19,137 nt of DNA from positions 1 through 19,137 of the forward strand of contig CAURVQ010000030.1 in NCBI GenBank assembly GCA_963528625.1, given 5' to 3'. Position numbers and translations under genes: made by a program. The first letter of the stretch is position 1; every line of letters starts with the position of its first letter. A model generated the notes under the pieces. It searched no databases. It saw only the letters and a list, made by a program, of their open reading frames with translations, and had not been told where the DNA came from. Of the stretch, positions 8,290 through 15,175 are shown piece by piece. This DNA is from CALHVR01 sp963528625. GTDB lineage: Bacteria; Fusobacteriota; Fusobacteriia; Fusobacteriales; Leptotrichiaceae.

Positions 8290-9069
8290 ATGAAATTTTT
8301 AATAATTGGAGATGTGGTTGGAGAGCCGGGAAGAAATATTTTATATAAATTTTTAGAAAAAAGAAAGCAAAATTATGATTTTATTGTTGTAAATGGTGAA
8401 AATAGTGCTGCAGGTTTTGGTATTACAATTAAAATAGCAGAACAGTTTTTTAGTAGAGGTGTTGATGTAATTACAATGGGAAATCATACTTGGGATAAAA
8501 AAGAAATTTATGAGTATTTTAATAAAACTAAAAATATAATAAGACCGATAAATTTTGCGAAAGAAGCACCGGGAAATGGTTATACAATAGTTGAAAAAAA
8601 CGGAATAAAAGTTGCAGTTATAAATGCTCAAGGTAAAGTGTTTATGCCAACGATTGCTTGTCCTTTTTTAGCTTTAGATGATGTAGTTCCTCAAATACAA
8701 AAAGAAACAAATATTATAATTTTAGATTTTCACGGTGAAGCAACTTCGGAAAAACAAGCAATGGGGTGGAATTTAACAGGGAAAGTGTCGGTAGTATTTG
8801 GAACACATACACATACACAAACGGCAGATGAAAGAATTTTACCTGGTGGGACAGCTTATATAACAGATGTAGGAATGACAGGTGGACATGATGGAATACT
8901 TGGGATGAATAGACGAGAAAGTATACAAAAATTTAAAGATGGAATGCCTGCGAGATATACGGTATGTGAAGATAATCCTAAAATTAATGGAATAGAAGTG
9001 GAAATAAATTCTAAAACAGGAAAAGCAGAAAAGATTAAAAGAATAAATATGTTTTATGATGAGGTGTAG
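8290..9069 (+). CDS. ymdB: YmdB-family metallophosphoesterase
   Basis: The 259-residue protein belongs to the YmdB (TIGR00282) family of dinuclear-metal phosphodiesterases. Its B. subtilis member hydrolyses 2',3'-cyclic nucleotides and influences biofilm formation and sporulation gene expression. The metal ligands are all recognisable: Asp8 in GDVVGEPGR, Glu37/Asn38 in NGENSAAGFG, Asn65/His66 in MGNHTWD, a histidine in DFHGEATSEK, and two histidines in FGTHTHTQTAD. TDVGMTGGHDGILGM near the C-terminus is also family-typical. No signal peptide is present, so it is cytoplasmic. In B. subtilis the gene follows rny (RNase Y); no rny is seen here. It has a purine-rich site (AGGAAGAGAG) before the ATG and is followed one base later by prmA, so the two are very probably co-transcribed and translationally coupled. 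The physiological role in this organism is unknown. Confidence 0.93.
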   Translation: MKFLIIGDVVGEPGRNILYKFLEKRKQNYDFIVVNGENSAAGFGITIKIAEQFFSRGVDVITMGNHTWDKKEIYEYFNKTKNIIRPINFAKEAPGNGYTIVEKNGIKVAVINAQGKVFMPTIACPFLALDDVVPQIQKETNIIILDFHGEATSEKQAMGWNLTGKVSVVFGTHTHTQTADERILPGGTAYITDVGMTGGHDGILGMNRRESIQKFKDGMPARYTVCEDNPKINGIEVEINSKTGKAEKIKRINMFYDEV

Positions 9070-9070
9070 T

Positions 9071-9997
9071 ATGAAGTGGATTAAAGTAAAAGTTGATTAT
9101 TATTCGGATACGCTTGAAGAAACTAAAGCCCAAATGATAAATATGTTTGAAGAAATTGGAATAAAACAAATTGAAGTTTTAGATTATTTTTCAGATAATA
9201 TTTTAGATTATAATATAAAATTTCAAAAAGAAGCAGATGTTTGGTCAATTATTGGATATATAATTGATAATCGTTTTGCACAAACAAAATTAAATATAAT
9301 TTTTAATAAATTAAAAGAGTTATCAGAAAATGATGAAAATTTAGCTTATGAAATTTATACTTCACATTGTAGTGATGAAGATTGGAAAGATGAGTGGAAA
9401 AAATATTTTCACACAGTAGCAATAACAGATAATATTATAGTTAAACCTAGTTGGGATGATTATGAAAAAAAGGATAATGAAATTGTAATTGAAATAGATC
9501 CGGGAATGGCATTTGGGACAGGGACGCATGAAACGACTTCGTTATGTGTAGAATTTTTAGAAAAATATGCTTTAACTGGTAGGAAACTATTAGACATAGG
9601 TTGTGGTTCAGGAATATTAATGTTAATTGGTAAAAAAATTGGAATAAATAAAGTTGTAGGAATAGATATAGACGAAAAAGTTAAAGAAGTAGTACATGAA
9701 AATTTTGAAAGAAATGCTATAAAAGAAAATTATGAAGTTATAATTGGGAATTTGGTAAATGATGTAAATGAAAAATATGATTTAGTTGTTTCAAATATTT
9801 TGGTAGATGTTTTAACAGAATTATTAAAAAATATTGAAAAAGTATTAGAAAAAAACGCAAAAGTTATATTTTCAGGTATTTTAAAAGAGAAAGAAGAAAA
9901 ATTTATTGAAGAAACTTTAAAATATAATTTGGTACAAATTGATAGAAAAGAAAAAAATAATTGGGTTTCATTAGTATTTGAATATATGAAAAATTAG
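9071..9997 (+). CDS. prmA: Ribosomal protein L11 methyltransferase PrmA
   Basis: PrmA trimethylates ribosomal protein L11 at lysines and the N-terminus using S-adenosylmethionine. I choose ATG 9071 (308 residues, MKWIKVKV...), which has GAGGTG four bases upstream and matches the usual PrmA N-terminus; an in-frame ATG at 9056 would overlap ymdB and lacks such a site. The N-terminal L11-recognition domain covers about residues 1-90. The catalytic domain contains IDPGMAFGTGTHETT, the SAM-binding motif LLDIGCGSG, the acidic GIDID that ends strand 2, and LVVSNI, the N-x-I variant of the protein-methyltransferase NPPY motif used by PrmA. It is the middle gene of ymdB-prmA-cmk: the stop of ymdB is one base upstream, and cmk starts 21 bases after its own stop. 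Confidence 0.94.
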   Translation: MKWIKVKVDYYSDTLEETKAQMINMFEEIGIKQIEVLDYFSDNILDYNIKFQKEADVWSIIGYIIDNRFAQTKLNIIFNKLKELSENDENLAYEIYTSHCSDEDWKDEWKKYFHTVAITDNIIVKPSWDDYEKKDNEIVIEIDPGMAFGTGTHETTSLCVEFLEKYALTGRKLLDIGCGSGILMLIGKKIGINKVVGIDIDEKVKEVVHENFERNAIKENYEVIIGNLVNDVNEKYDLVVSNILVDVLTELLKNIEKVLEKNAKVIFSGILKEKEEKFIEETLKYNLVQIDRKEKNNWVSLVFEYMKN

Positions 9998-10018
9998 TAT
10001 TAAAATTTAGGAGATAAA

Positions 10019-10672
10019 ATGATAATAGCGATAGATGGACCTGCAGGAAGTGGGAAAAGTACAATAGCAAAATTAATAGCAAAAGACTTAGATTTGGTGT
10101 ATTTAGATACTGGTGCAATGTATAGAATTTTTACATTAAAAACATTAAAAGAAAATGTTGAGTATACTAATTTAAAAAAAATAAATGAATTATTAGAAAC
10201 ATTAGATATTGATATTGATAAAGATAAATTTTATTTAGATAAAAAAGATGTTAGCTTTGAAATTAGAACAACAGAAGTAGCAAATAATGTTTCAAATATA
10301 GCGGCAATAAAAAAAGTTAGAGAAAAAATGGTATCATTGCAAAGAGAATTTTCAAAATCAAAAAATGTAATAGTTGACGGTAGAGATATAGGAACTGTTG
10401 TCTTTCCAAATGCCAATGTGAAAATATTTTTAATTGCAGATGCCAAAGAAAGAACAAATAGAAGATATAAAGAATTAAAAGAAAAAGATAAAAATATTTC
10501 TTGGGATGAAATTTATAAAAATATTTTAACAAGAGATGAAATTGATTCTACTCGTAAAATTGCTCCTTTAAAAAAAGCAGAAGATGCTATTGAAGTAGAT
10601 ACAACGGGGAAAAGTATAGAAGAAGTAAAAAAAATAATTTTAGAAATAATTTCATTCAAATACAATATATAG
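10019..10672 (+). CDS. cmk: Cytidylate kinase
   Basis: Cmk phosphorylates CMP and dCMP to the diphosphates with ATP, in pyrimidine nucleotide salvage and RNA turnover. The 217-residue length is normal. It opens with a P-loop, GPAGSGKST (residues 7-15), followed by LDTGAMYR, the CMP-binding segment. VSNIAAIKKVREKMVSLQR and VVDGRDIGTVVFPNA-like sequence (here VIVDGRDIGTVVFPNA) are family signatures, and R-x-NRRYKEL with a later DSTRKIAPLKKAEDA forms the lid and base-contacting region. AGGAG lies five bases before ATG 10019. It is the last gene of the ymdB-prmA-cmk cluster; no T-tailed terminator is seen after it, only a perfect A/T inverted repeat. Confidence 0.96.
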   Translation: MIIAIDGPAGSGKSTIAKLIAKDLDLVYLDTGAMYRIFTLKTLKENVEYTNLKKINELLETLDIDIDKDKFYLDKKDVSFEIRTTEVANNVSNIAAIKKVREKMVSLQREFSKSKNVIVDGRDIGTVVFPNANVKIFLIADAKERTNRRYKELKEKDKNISWDEIYKNILTRDEIDSTRKIAPLKKAEDAIEVDTTGKSIEEVKKIILEIISFKYNI

Positions 10673-10685
10673 TATTAAAACATGA

Positions 10686-10708
10686 TATAAAATAACTATT
10701 ATTTTATA
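10686..10708 (+). repeat. Perfect 10-bp inverted repeat between cmk and hup
   Basis: TATAAAATAA (10686-10695) and TTATTTTATA (10699-10708) are exact inverted copies around a three-base CTA spacer. There is no T-run after it on the plus strand, so it is not a standard terminator. It ends 26 bases upstream of the hup -35 box, so an operator or a DNA-bending/cruciform site is possible. In such A/T-rich DNA chance is also possible. Confidence 0.5.
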
Positions 10709-10734
10709 AAAACAAAGAAAAATCAAAAAAATAC

Positions 10735-10762
10735 TAGACAAATTAAAAAAATAGTGTATAAT
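10735..10762 (+). promoter_or_regulatory. Promoter for hup
   Basis: TAGACA (10735-10740; five of six consensus bases) and a perfect TATAAT (10757-10762) are 16 bases apart. The predicted transcript start is near 10769, which leaves a leader of about 35 bases ending in a strong GGAGG. Confidence 0.8.
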
Positions 10763-10803
10763 AGTATAGAAATTAAGTGAAAACAATATATGGAGGTTTG
10801 AAT

Positions 10804-11079
10804 ATGTCAAAAAAAGAATTTGTAGAAGCTTATGCAAAAGCTACTGGAGAAACTAAAAAAAGAGCAGAAGAATTAGTAAATGAGTTTTTAGGTACTGTTG
10901 AAGAAGCTTTAGTTAATGGAGAACCAGTTCAATTTGTAGGATGGGGAACATTTGAAGTACAAAAAAGAGCAGCTAGAACTGGTAGAAACCCACAATCAGG
11001 GGAAGAAATTACTATAGCAGCTAAAAATGTAGTTAAATTCAAAGTTGGTAAAAAATTAGCTGATAAAGTAGCTAAATAA
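10804..11079 (+). CDS. hup: HU-family DNA-binding protein
   Basis: HU is a small dimeric nucleoid protein that binds and bends DNA without strong sequence preference. The product has 91 residues starting at ATG 10804, which has GGAGG (10792-10796) seven bases upstream. A longer in-frame reading from GTG 10777 would begin close to the predicted transcript start and adds residues not found in HU. The N-terminal helices (MSKKEFVEAYAKATGETKKR) make the dimer body. GWGTFEVQKRAARTGRNPQS carries the typical F-x-V and the arm with the conserved Arg-Asn-Pro tip that intercalates in DNA. The C-terminus ends in lysine-rich KFKVGKKLADKVAK. Codon use contains more C-ending codons than the neighbours, fitting high expression. 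A terminator follows, so it is probably a single-gene unit. Confidence 0.96.
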   Translation: MSKKEFVEAYAKATGETKKRAEELVNEFLGTVEEALVNGEPVQFVGWGTFEVQKRAARTGRNPQSGEEITIAAKNVVKFKVGKKLADKVAK

Positions 11080-11097
11080 TAAAGTGAAAATGAATTT

Positions 11098-11140
11098 AAG
11101 ACTATTTGTGAAATTTATTCATTAAATAGTCTTTTTATTT
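11098..11140 (+). terminator. Intrinsic terminator after hup
   Basis: AAGACTATTT (11098-11107) pairs perfectly with AAATAGTCTT (11124-11133) over a 16-base loop, followed by TTTATTT-rich sequence. An alternative pairing exists between AATGAAT just upstream and ATTCATT inside the loop. The next 150 bases (11141-11290) are A/T-rich with no ORF; TATAAT strings at 11184 and 11216 are possible -10 boxes for trmB without a convincing -35. Confidence 0.85.
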
Positions 11141-11290
11141 ATTAAACAATTAAGTTTATTAGTCGTAGAAAATTATGATTTTATATAATTTAATAAAAAT
11201 GTATATATATATAATTATAATGATTTTTTAAAAAAGTATATTTAATAAAAATAATAAAATAATAAAAATAAAAAAATAAGGAAAGGAATT

Positions 11291-12013
11291 GTGGTGAAAG
11301 AAATAAAAAAAGAGTTTGAAATTATAAATGGAAAAGAGATGTGGAAATATTTTTTTGAAAATCCTAAAAAAAATTATAATCAATATATGTATGAAATGGT
11401 TAAATATCCAAATTATTTAATGTTTGATAATGAAAAGGTTGATACATATAAAGGAAAATGGAATGAATTTTTTAAAAATGAAAATGATATATTTTTAGAA
11501 ATAGGATGTGGAAGTGGAAATTTTACAGTTCAAAATGCTGAAAAATTTAAAGATAGAAATTATATAGCATTAGAATTGAGATTTAAAAGGTTAGTGATGG
11601 GAGCTAGAAAATCTGAAAAAAGAGATTTAAAAAATATTTTATTTTTGAGAAAAAGAGGAGAAACTATTTTAGACTTTTTAGCACCGAAAGAAGTATCAGG
11701 AGTTTACATTAATTTTCCAGATCCTTGGGAAGGTGAAGAGCATAAAAGAGTAATTAGTAAAGAATTATTTAGTAAATTAGATGTGATTTTAAAAGATAAT
11801 GGAAAATTGTATTTTAAAACAGATCATAAAAAATATTATGAAGATGTGTTGGAACTTGTACAAAATGAATTAGAAAATTATGAAGTAATATATAATACTG
11901 ATGATTTACATAATTCAGAAAAAGCTTTAGATAATATAAAAACGGAATTTGAACAAATGTTTTTGTCTAAACATAAAATGAATATAAAATATATAGAAAT
12001 AGTAAAAAAATAA
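11291..12013 (+). CDS. trmB: tRNA (guanine-N7-)-methyltransferase TrmB
   Basis: TrmB methylates N7 of guanine 46 in the variable loop of tRNAs, using S-adenosylmethionine. The 240-residue protein has an N-terminal extension of about 55 residues typical of the family, the SAM motif FLEIGCGSGNF (about 70-80), IALELRFKRLVMGARK, then the signature INFPDPW followed by HKR, and YFKTDH plus a C-terminal TEFEQ region that contacts substrate. The HKRVISKELF stretch is slightly divergent from the common HKRRL. Start is a GTG: two tandem GTGs at 11291 and 11294 are both usable, since an AAGGAAAGGA site ends at 11287; 11294 has the more usual six-base spacing from its last GGA, and the choice changes one residue. 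The stop codon overlaps the terminator stem. The gene appears to stand alone. Confidence 0.94.
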   Translation: MVKEIKKEFEIINGKEMWKYFFENPKKNYNQYMYEMVKYPNYLMFDNEKVDTYKGKWNEFFKNENDIFLEIGCGSGNFTVQNAEKFKDRNYIALELRFKRLVMGARKSEKRDLKNILFLRKRGETILDFLAPKEVSGVYINFPDPWEGEEHKRVISKELFSKLDVILKDNGKLYFKTDHKKYYEDVLELVQNELENYEVIYNTDDLHNSEKALDNIKTEFEQMFLSKHKMNIKYIEIVKK

Positions 12014-12043
12014 AAAAGTAAAAATAACTCTTTACTTTTTTTT
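12012..12043 (+). terminator. Intrinsic terminator overlapping the trmB stop codon
   Basis: AAAAAAGTAAA (12012-12022) pairs with TTTACTTTTTT (12031-12041), with an eight-base loop and T-rich tail. The 5' arm begins inside the TAA stop codon, and the 3' arm contains the likely -35 box of nox. Confidence 0.75.
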
Positions 12044-12058
12044 ATTTTAGGGTATAAT
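12031..12058 (+). promoter_or_regulatory. Promoter for nox
   Basis: A perfect TATAAT (12053-12058) has TTTACT (12031-12036; four of six consensus bases) 16 bases upstream, inside the trmB terminator stem. The -10 box overlaps a ten-base palindrome, ATAATATTAT (12054-12063). Confidence 0.65.
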
Positions 12059-12109
12059 ATTATTGTATAAACAAAAGATAAAAAAATCACAAAGTTAGGA
12101 GAAAAAAAT

Positions 12110-13441
12110 ATGAAAGTAGTTGTAATAGGTTGTACACATGCTGGAACTGCAGCAATAGTAAATTTAAAAAAATTAAACCCTGAAGCAGAAGTAGTGGTGT
12201 TTGAAAGAAATGATAATATATCATTTTTATCTTGTGGAATTGCCTTATATGTAGGAGGAATAGTTAAAGATCCGGCAGGACTATTTTATTCATCTCCAGA
12301 AGCATTAGCAAATATGGGTGTTAAAACTCATATGAAACACGATGTAAAAAGTGTTAATATAAATGGAAAATCATTAGAAGTAGAAAATATTGTAACAGGT
12401 GAAAAATTTACTGAAACATATGATAAATTAATTGTAACATCAGGATCATGGCCAATTGTACCTAAATTTGAAGGTGGAGAATTAGAAAATATTTTATTAT
12501 GTAAAAATTATAACCACTCAAATGCAATTATAGAAAAAGCAAAAAATGCTAAAAAAGTTGTTGTAATTGGAGCAGGATATATTGGAGTTGAATTAGTAGA
12601 AGCATTTAGAGATAATGGAAAAGAAGTAGTTTTAGTTGATGCTGAAGAAAGAATTATGCCAAAATATTTTGATAAAGAATTTACAGATGCAGCAGAAAAT
12701 TCATTTAGAGAAAGAGGAATTGTTTTAGCAACTGGAGAAAAAGTTGTTAAATTTGAAGGAGAACATGGTAAAGTTACTAAAGTTATAACAAATAAAAACG
12801 AATATAATGCTGATATGGTAATTTTATGTATTGGATTCTTGCCAAATACAGGATTGTTTAAAGGTCAATTAGATATGTTACCAAATGGAGCAATAAAAGT
12901 TGATGAATATATGAGAACAAGTCATCCAGATGTAATGGCGGCAGGAGATTGCTGTTCAGTATTCTACAATCCTTTAGGAGAAGAAATGTATATTCCGTTA
13001 GCAACAAATGCAGTTAGAATGGGAACATTAGCAGGACTAAATATAAAAGAAAATAAAGCTAAACATCCGGGAACACAAGGAACATCAGGAATTAAAATAT
13101 ATGAAAATAATATGGCAGCAACTGGAATGACTGAAGATACAGCTAAAAAATTTGGAAAAGTAGTGGATACAGTAACAGTTGTAGAAAATGATAGACCAGA
13201 ATTTATGCCTACATATGAAAAAGTTACATTGAAAGTAGTTTACGATAGAGTTAGTAGAGAGATTTTAGGAGCACAAATTAAATCAAAAATGGATTTAACA
13301 CAATCAATTAACACTTTATCTGTTTGTATACAAAATAAAATGAAAATAGAGGATTTAGCATTTGTTGATTTCTTCTTCCAACCACATTATAATAAACCAT
13401 GGAACTTTATAAATGTTGCAGGATTAAATTCATTAAAATAA
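12110..13441 (+). CDS. nox: NADH oxidase, water-forming type (CoA-disulfide reductase-like family)
   Basis: The 443-residue flavoprotein belongs to the single-cysteine NADH oxidase/NADH peroxidase family. The N-terminal FAD site reads VVVIGCTHAGTAA with the catalytic His10, and the redox-active Cys42 lies in NISFLSCGIALY; both positions match the water-forming oxidases of streptococci and lactobacilli. The NADH-binding Rossmann motif is VVVIGAGYIGVELVEA, the second FAD contact is MAAGDCC, and the C-terminal dimerisation domain ends with FFFQPHYNKPWNFI, which supplies residues at the partner active site. Such enzymes reduce oxygen to water with two NADH, regenerating NAD+ for fermentation and removing oxygen. 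Water-forming rather than peroxide-forming or CoA-disulfide activity is inferred from these motifs. AGGAG lies eight bases before the ATG. The gene has its own promoter and terminator. Confidence 0.92.
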   Translation: MKVVVIGCTHAGTAAIVNLKKLNPEAEVVVFERNDNISFLSCGIALYVGGIVKDPAGLFYSSPEALANMGVKTHMKHDVKSVNINGKSLEVENIVTGEKFTETYDKLIVTSGSWPIVPKFEGGELENILLCKNYNHSNAIIEKAKNAKKVVVIGAGYIGVELVEAFRDNGKEVVLVDAEERIMPKYFDKEFTDAAENSFRERGIVLATGEKVVKFEGEHGKVTKVITNKNEYNADMVILCIGFLPNTGLFKGQLDMLPNGAIKVDEYMRTSHPDVMAAGDCCSVFYNPLGEEMYIPLATNAVRMGTLAGLNIKENKAKHPGTQGTSGIKIYENNMAATGMTEDTAKKFGKVVDTVTVVENDRPEFMPTYEKVTLKVVYDRVSREILGAQIKSKMDLTQSINTLSVCIQNKMKIEDLAFVDFFFQPHYNKPWNFINVAGLNSLK

Positions 13442-13475
13442 TAGAAATTTAATAAATTAAAAAAATGATATAATT

Positions 13476-13504
13476 AAGGATAAGAATTTTTTTCTTATCC
13501 TTTT
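13476..13504 (+). terminator. Intrinsic terminator after nox
   Basis: AAGGATAAGAA (13476-13486) and TTCTTATCCTT (13492-13502) form a perfect 11-base-pair stem with a five-T loop; the T-run 13501-13504 forms a short tail. It lies 34 bases after the nox stop. The following 90 bases up to the next promoter are A/T-rich and hold nothing recognisable. Confidence 0.8.
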
Positions 13505-13594
13505 AAAATTTATAATAAAATAAATGTATAATTTTAGATACAATAATTTTTAATTATTTAATATTTAGTAAATAACTAATTTTAATTATAAGTC

Positions 13595-13624
13595 TTGATT
13601 TTTATAGATAAGATTTAGTATAAT
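13595..13624 (+). promoter_or_regulatory. Promoter for the lipoprotein-scrB operon
   Basis: TTGATT (13595-13600) and TATAAT (13619-13624) are 18 bases apart; a second TATAAT overlaps at 13624-13629. The predicted start near 13631-13636 leaves a short leader of 20-25 bases with an AAAGGA ribosome-binding site at 13645-13650. Confidence 0.65.
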
Positions 13625-13656
13625 ATAATCAGTAAACTAGAATTAAAGGAATAGAA

Positions 13657-15120
13657 ATGAAAAAAATAAAATATATATTATTAACGATTATTGTAATGAG
13701 TTGTAGTACGATAAAAATACCACCAGAAGGTGTAAATTATGAGAGTCCTGTTCGCAAAACAAATACAGTTGATTTTTATTATGATTTAACATTTTTAGAT
13801 AAAAATGGAAATATAAAATATGATAAAAATTTATGGGATGCGACATATAAAGTTGTAGATAATGCAAAAGATTATTTAATTATTGAAATGTTTTTGTTAA
13901 ATGATATTTATAATAAAGATCAAGAAAATTTTCCTAAATTTGCAGAAGAATATGTAAATAAAATAATAAAAAAGAAGAATGAAAATCCAAATTTGAAAGT
14001 ATATATTTTATTAGATGAAAATAATAATCTTTATGGAGCATTTGAACATCCTTTTATAACGAAAATGAAAAAGTCGGGTATACAAGTTATTGAAGTAGGA
14101 ATTATGAAATTGAAAGATACCTTTCCATGGTATTCTCCAATATGGCGTACTTTGATTGAGTCACACGGCAATCCCCAAAATAAAGGTTGGATTTCCAATT
14201 TTTATGGTCCTATGTGGCCTAAATTGTCATTAAGAAATGTATTGAGAGCTTTAAATGTTAAAGCAGATCATAGAAAAGTATTTTTGAATGAAAATGAAGT
14301 TGTGGTATCTAGTGCGAATATACATGATCCAAGTTATTTTCATGAAAATGTTGCACTATATACAAAGGGAGAAATCGCTAAAGATGTATTAGATAATTCA
14401 CAAAAAGTAGCAAAATTTTCAAATTCTAAAATTGAAATAGATAGTGTGAAAAATAATGAGGAAAAAATAGAAGCCGTTGAGGAAAAAGCACAAGAAATAG
14501 AAACTTTAAATAACGAAAATGATGTAGAATATAAAATACAATATCTTTCAGAAGCAAAAATAGGGAAATATTTAGATATGGATTTAGATAATACAGAGAA
14601 TGGTGATGAAATTTTAATGGGGATGTATTTTTTAGCAGATAAAAATGTTGTAAAAAAATTAATTGATGCTTCAAATCGTGGAGTAAAAGTTAAAATAATT
14701 TTAGATAGAAGTCGTGATGCTTTTGGAATGAGTACAAATGGATTACCTAATAAACCGGTATCAAAAAAATTACTAAAAAATACAAAAAATAAAATTGAAA
14801 TAAAATGGTATTTTACAAATAATGAACAATATCATACTAAAATAGTAATGATAAAAAAGAAAAATGGAGAGGCGATAATTCATACTGGTTCTGCAAATAT
14901 GATTAAAAAAAATATACGTGGTTATATAATGGATTCTAATTTTAGAGTTGTTACGAATGAAAATAGTAAACTTGTAAAAGATATTTATTCATATTTTGAC
15001 AGATTGTGGGAAAATAAAGATGGAATATTTACATTGGAATATAATGATGAGCCAACAACAAAAATTATGGCAGATTTTATGTATGAAATCCTTGATTTTA
15101 CTCAATTAGGTTCATTTTAA
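13657..15120 (+). CDS. Phospholipase D-fold lipoprotein
   Basis: The 487-residue product starts with a lipoprotein signal (MKKIKYILLTIIVMSC, acylated Cys16 in VMSC), so it should be membrane-anchored and face the periplasm. Two PLD-superfamily half-sites are present: HRK (His205, Lys207) followed by SSANI, and HTK (His393, Lys395) followed by TGSANM. In both, the aspartate of the classic H-x-K-x4-D motif is not at its place: acidic or Asn residues follow the first and Lys follows the second. The half-sites are separated by a charged, Glu/Lys-rich linker (about 255-285). The family includes cardiolipin synthases, phospholipases and nucleases; lipid or phosphodiester chemistry at the envelope is likely, but the substrate cannot be read from the sequence. 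ATG 13657 has AAAGGA six bases upstream. The TPR lipoprotein gene follows 55 bases later without terminator. Confidence 0.8.
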   Translation: MKKIKYILLTIIVMSCSTIKIPPEGVNYESPVRKTNTVDFYYDLTFLDKNGNIKYDKNLWDATYKVVDNAKDYLIIEMFLLNDIYNKDQENFPKFAEEYVNKIIKKKNENPNLKVYILLDENNNLYGAFEHPFITKMKKSGIQVIEVGIMKLKDTFPWYSPIWRTLIESHGNPQNKGWISNFYGPMWPKLSLRNVLRALNVKADHRKVFLNENEVVVSSANIHDPSYFHENVALYTKGEIAKDVLDNSQKVAKFSNSKIEIDSVKNNEEKIEAVEEKAQEIETLNNENDVEYKIQYLSEAKIGKYLDMDLDNTENGDEILMGMYFLADKNVVKKLIDASNRGVKVKIILDRSRDAFGMSTNGLPNKPVSKKLLKNTKNKIEIKWYFTNNEQYHTKIVMIKKKNGEAIIHTGSANMIKKNIRGYIMDSNFRVVTNENSKLVKDIYSYFDRLWENKDGIFTLEYNDEPTTKIMADFMYEILDFTQLGSF

Positions 15121-15129
15121 AATAAAAGA

Positions 15130-15175
15130 AAGGAGCATGAGATAGTATATTAATCATGAATAATGGGATATAATT
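15130..15175 (+). promoter_or_regulatory. Leader of the TPR lipoprotein gene: distant Shine-Dalgarno, hairpin and mini-ORFs
   Basis: AAGGAG (15130-15135) lies 40 bases before the ATG at 15176. Directly after it CATGA (15136-15140) can pair with TCATG (15154-15158), a 23-base hairpin the same size as that in the rpsA leader. Two minimal ORFs occur: ATG-AGA-TAG (15137-15145) and a five-codon MNNGI ending at TAA 15171-15173, two bases before the lipoprotein ATG. The only close site before that ATG is a weak GGGAT. Reinitiation or coupling is a possible reading, not demonstrated. Confidence 0.4.

Noticed and set aside
9056..9070. ATG 9056 as prmA start
   Set aside because: It overlaps the end of ymdB and adds MMRCS; ATG 9071 has GAGGTG upstream and matches the PrmA N-terminus.
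10777..10803. GTG start giving a 100-residue HU
   Set aside because: GTG 10777 is only a few bases from the predicted transcript start and has no ribosome-binding site; ATG 10804 has GGAGG at proper spacing and gives the standard HU N-terminus.
13466..13474. TGATATAAT resembling an extended -10 promoter just after nox
   Set aside because: A transcript from it would start inside the nox terminator stem and no gene or RNA could be assigned to it; A/T-rich sequence makes such matches common.
15169..15174. TATAAT just before the TPR lipoprotein start codon
   Set aside because: Transcription from it would begin after the ATG, so it cannot serve this gene; no fitting -35 was seen.
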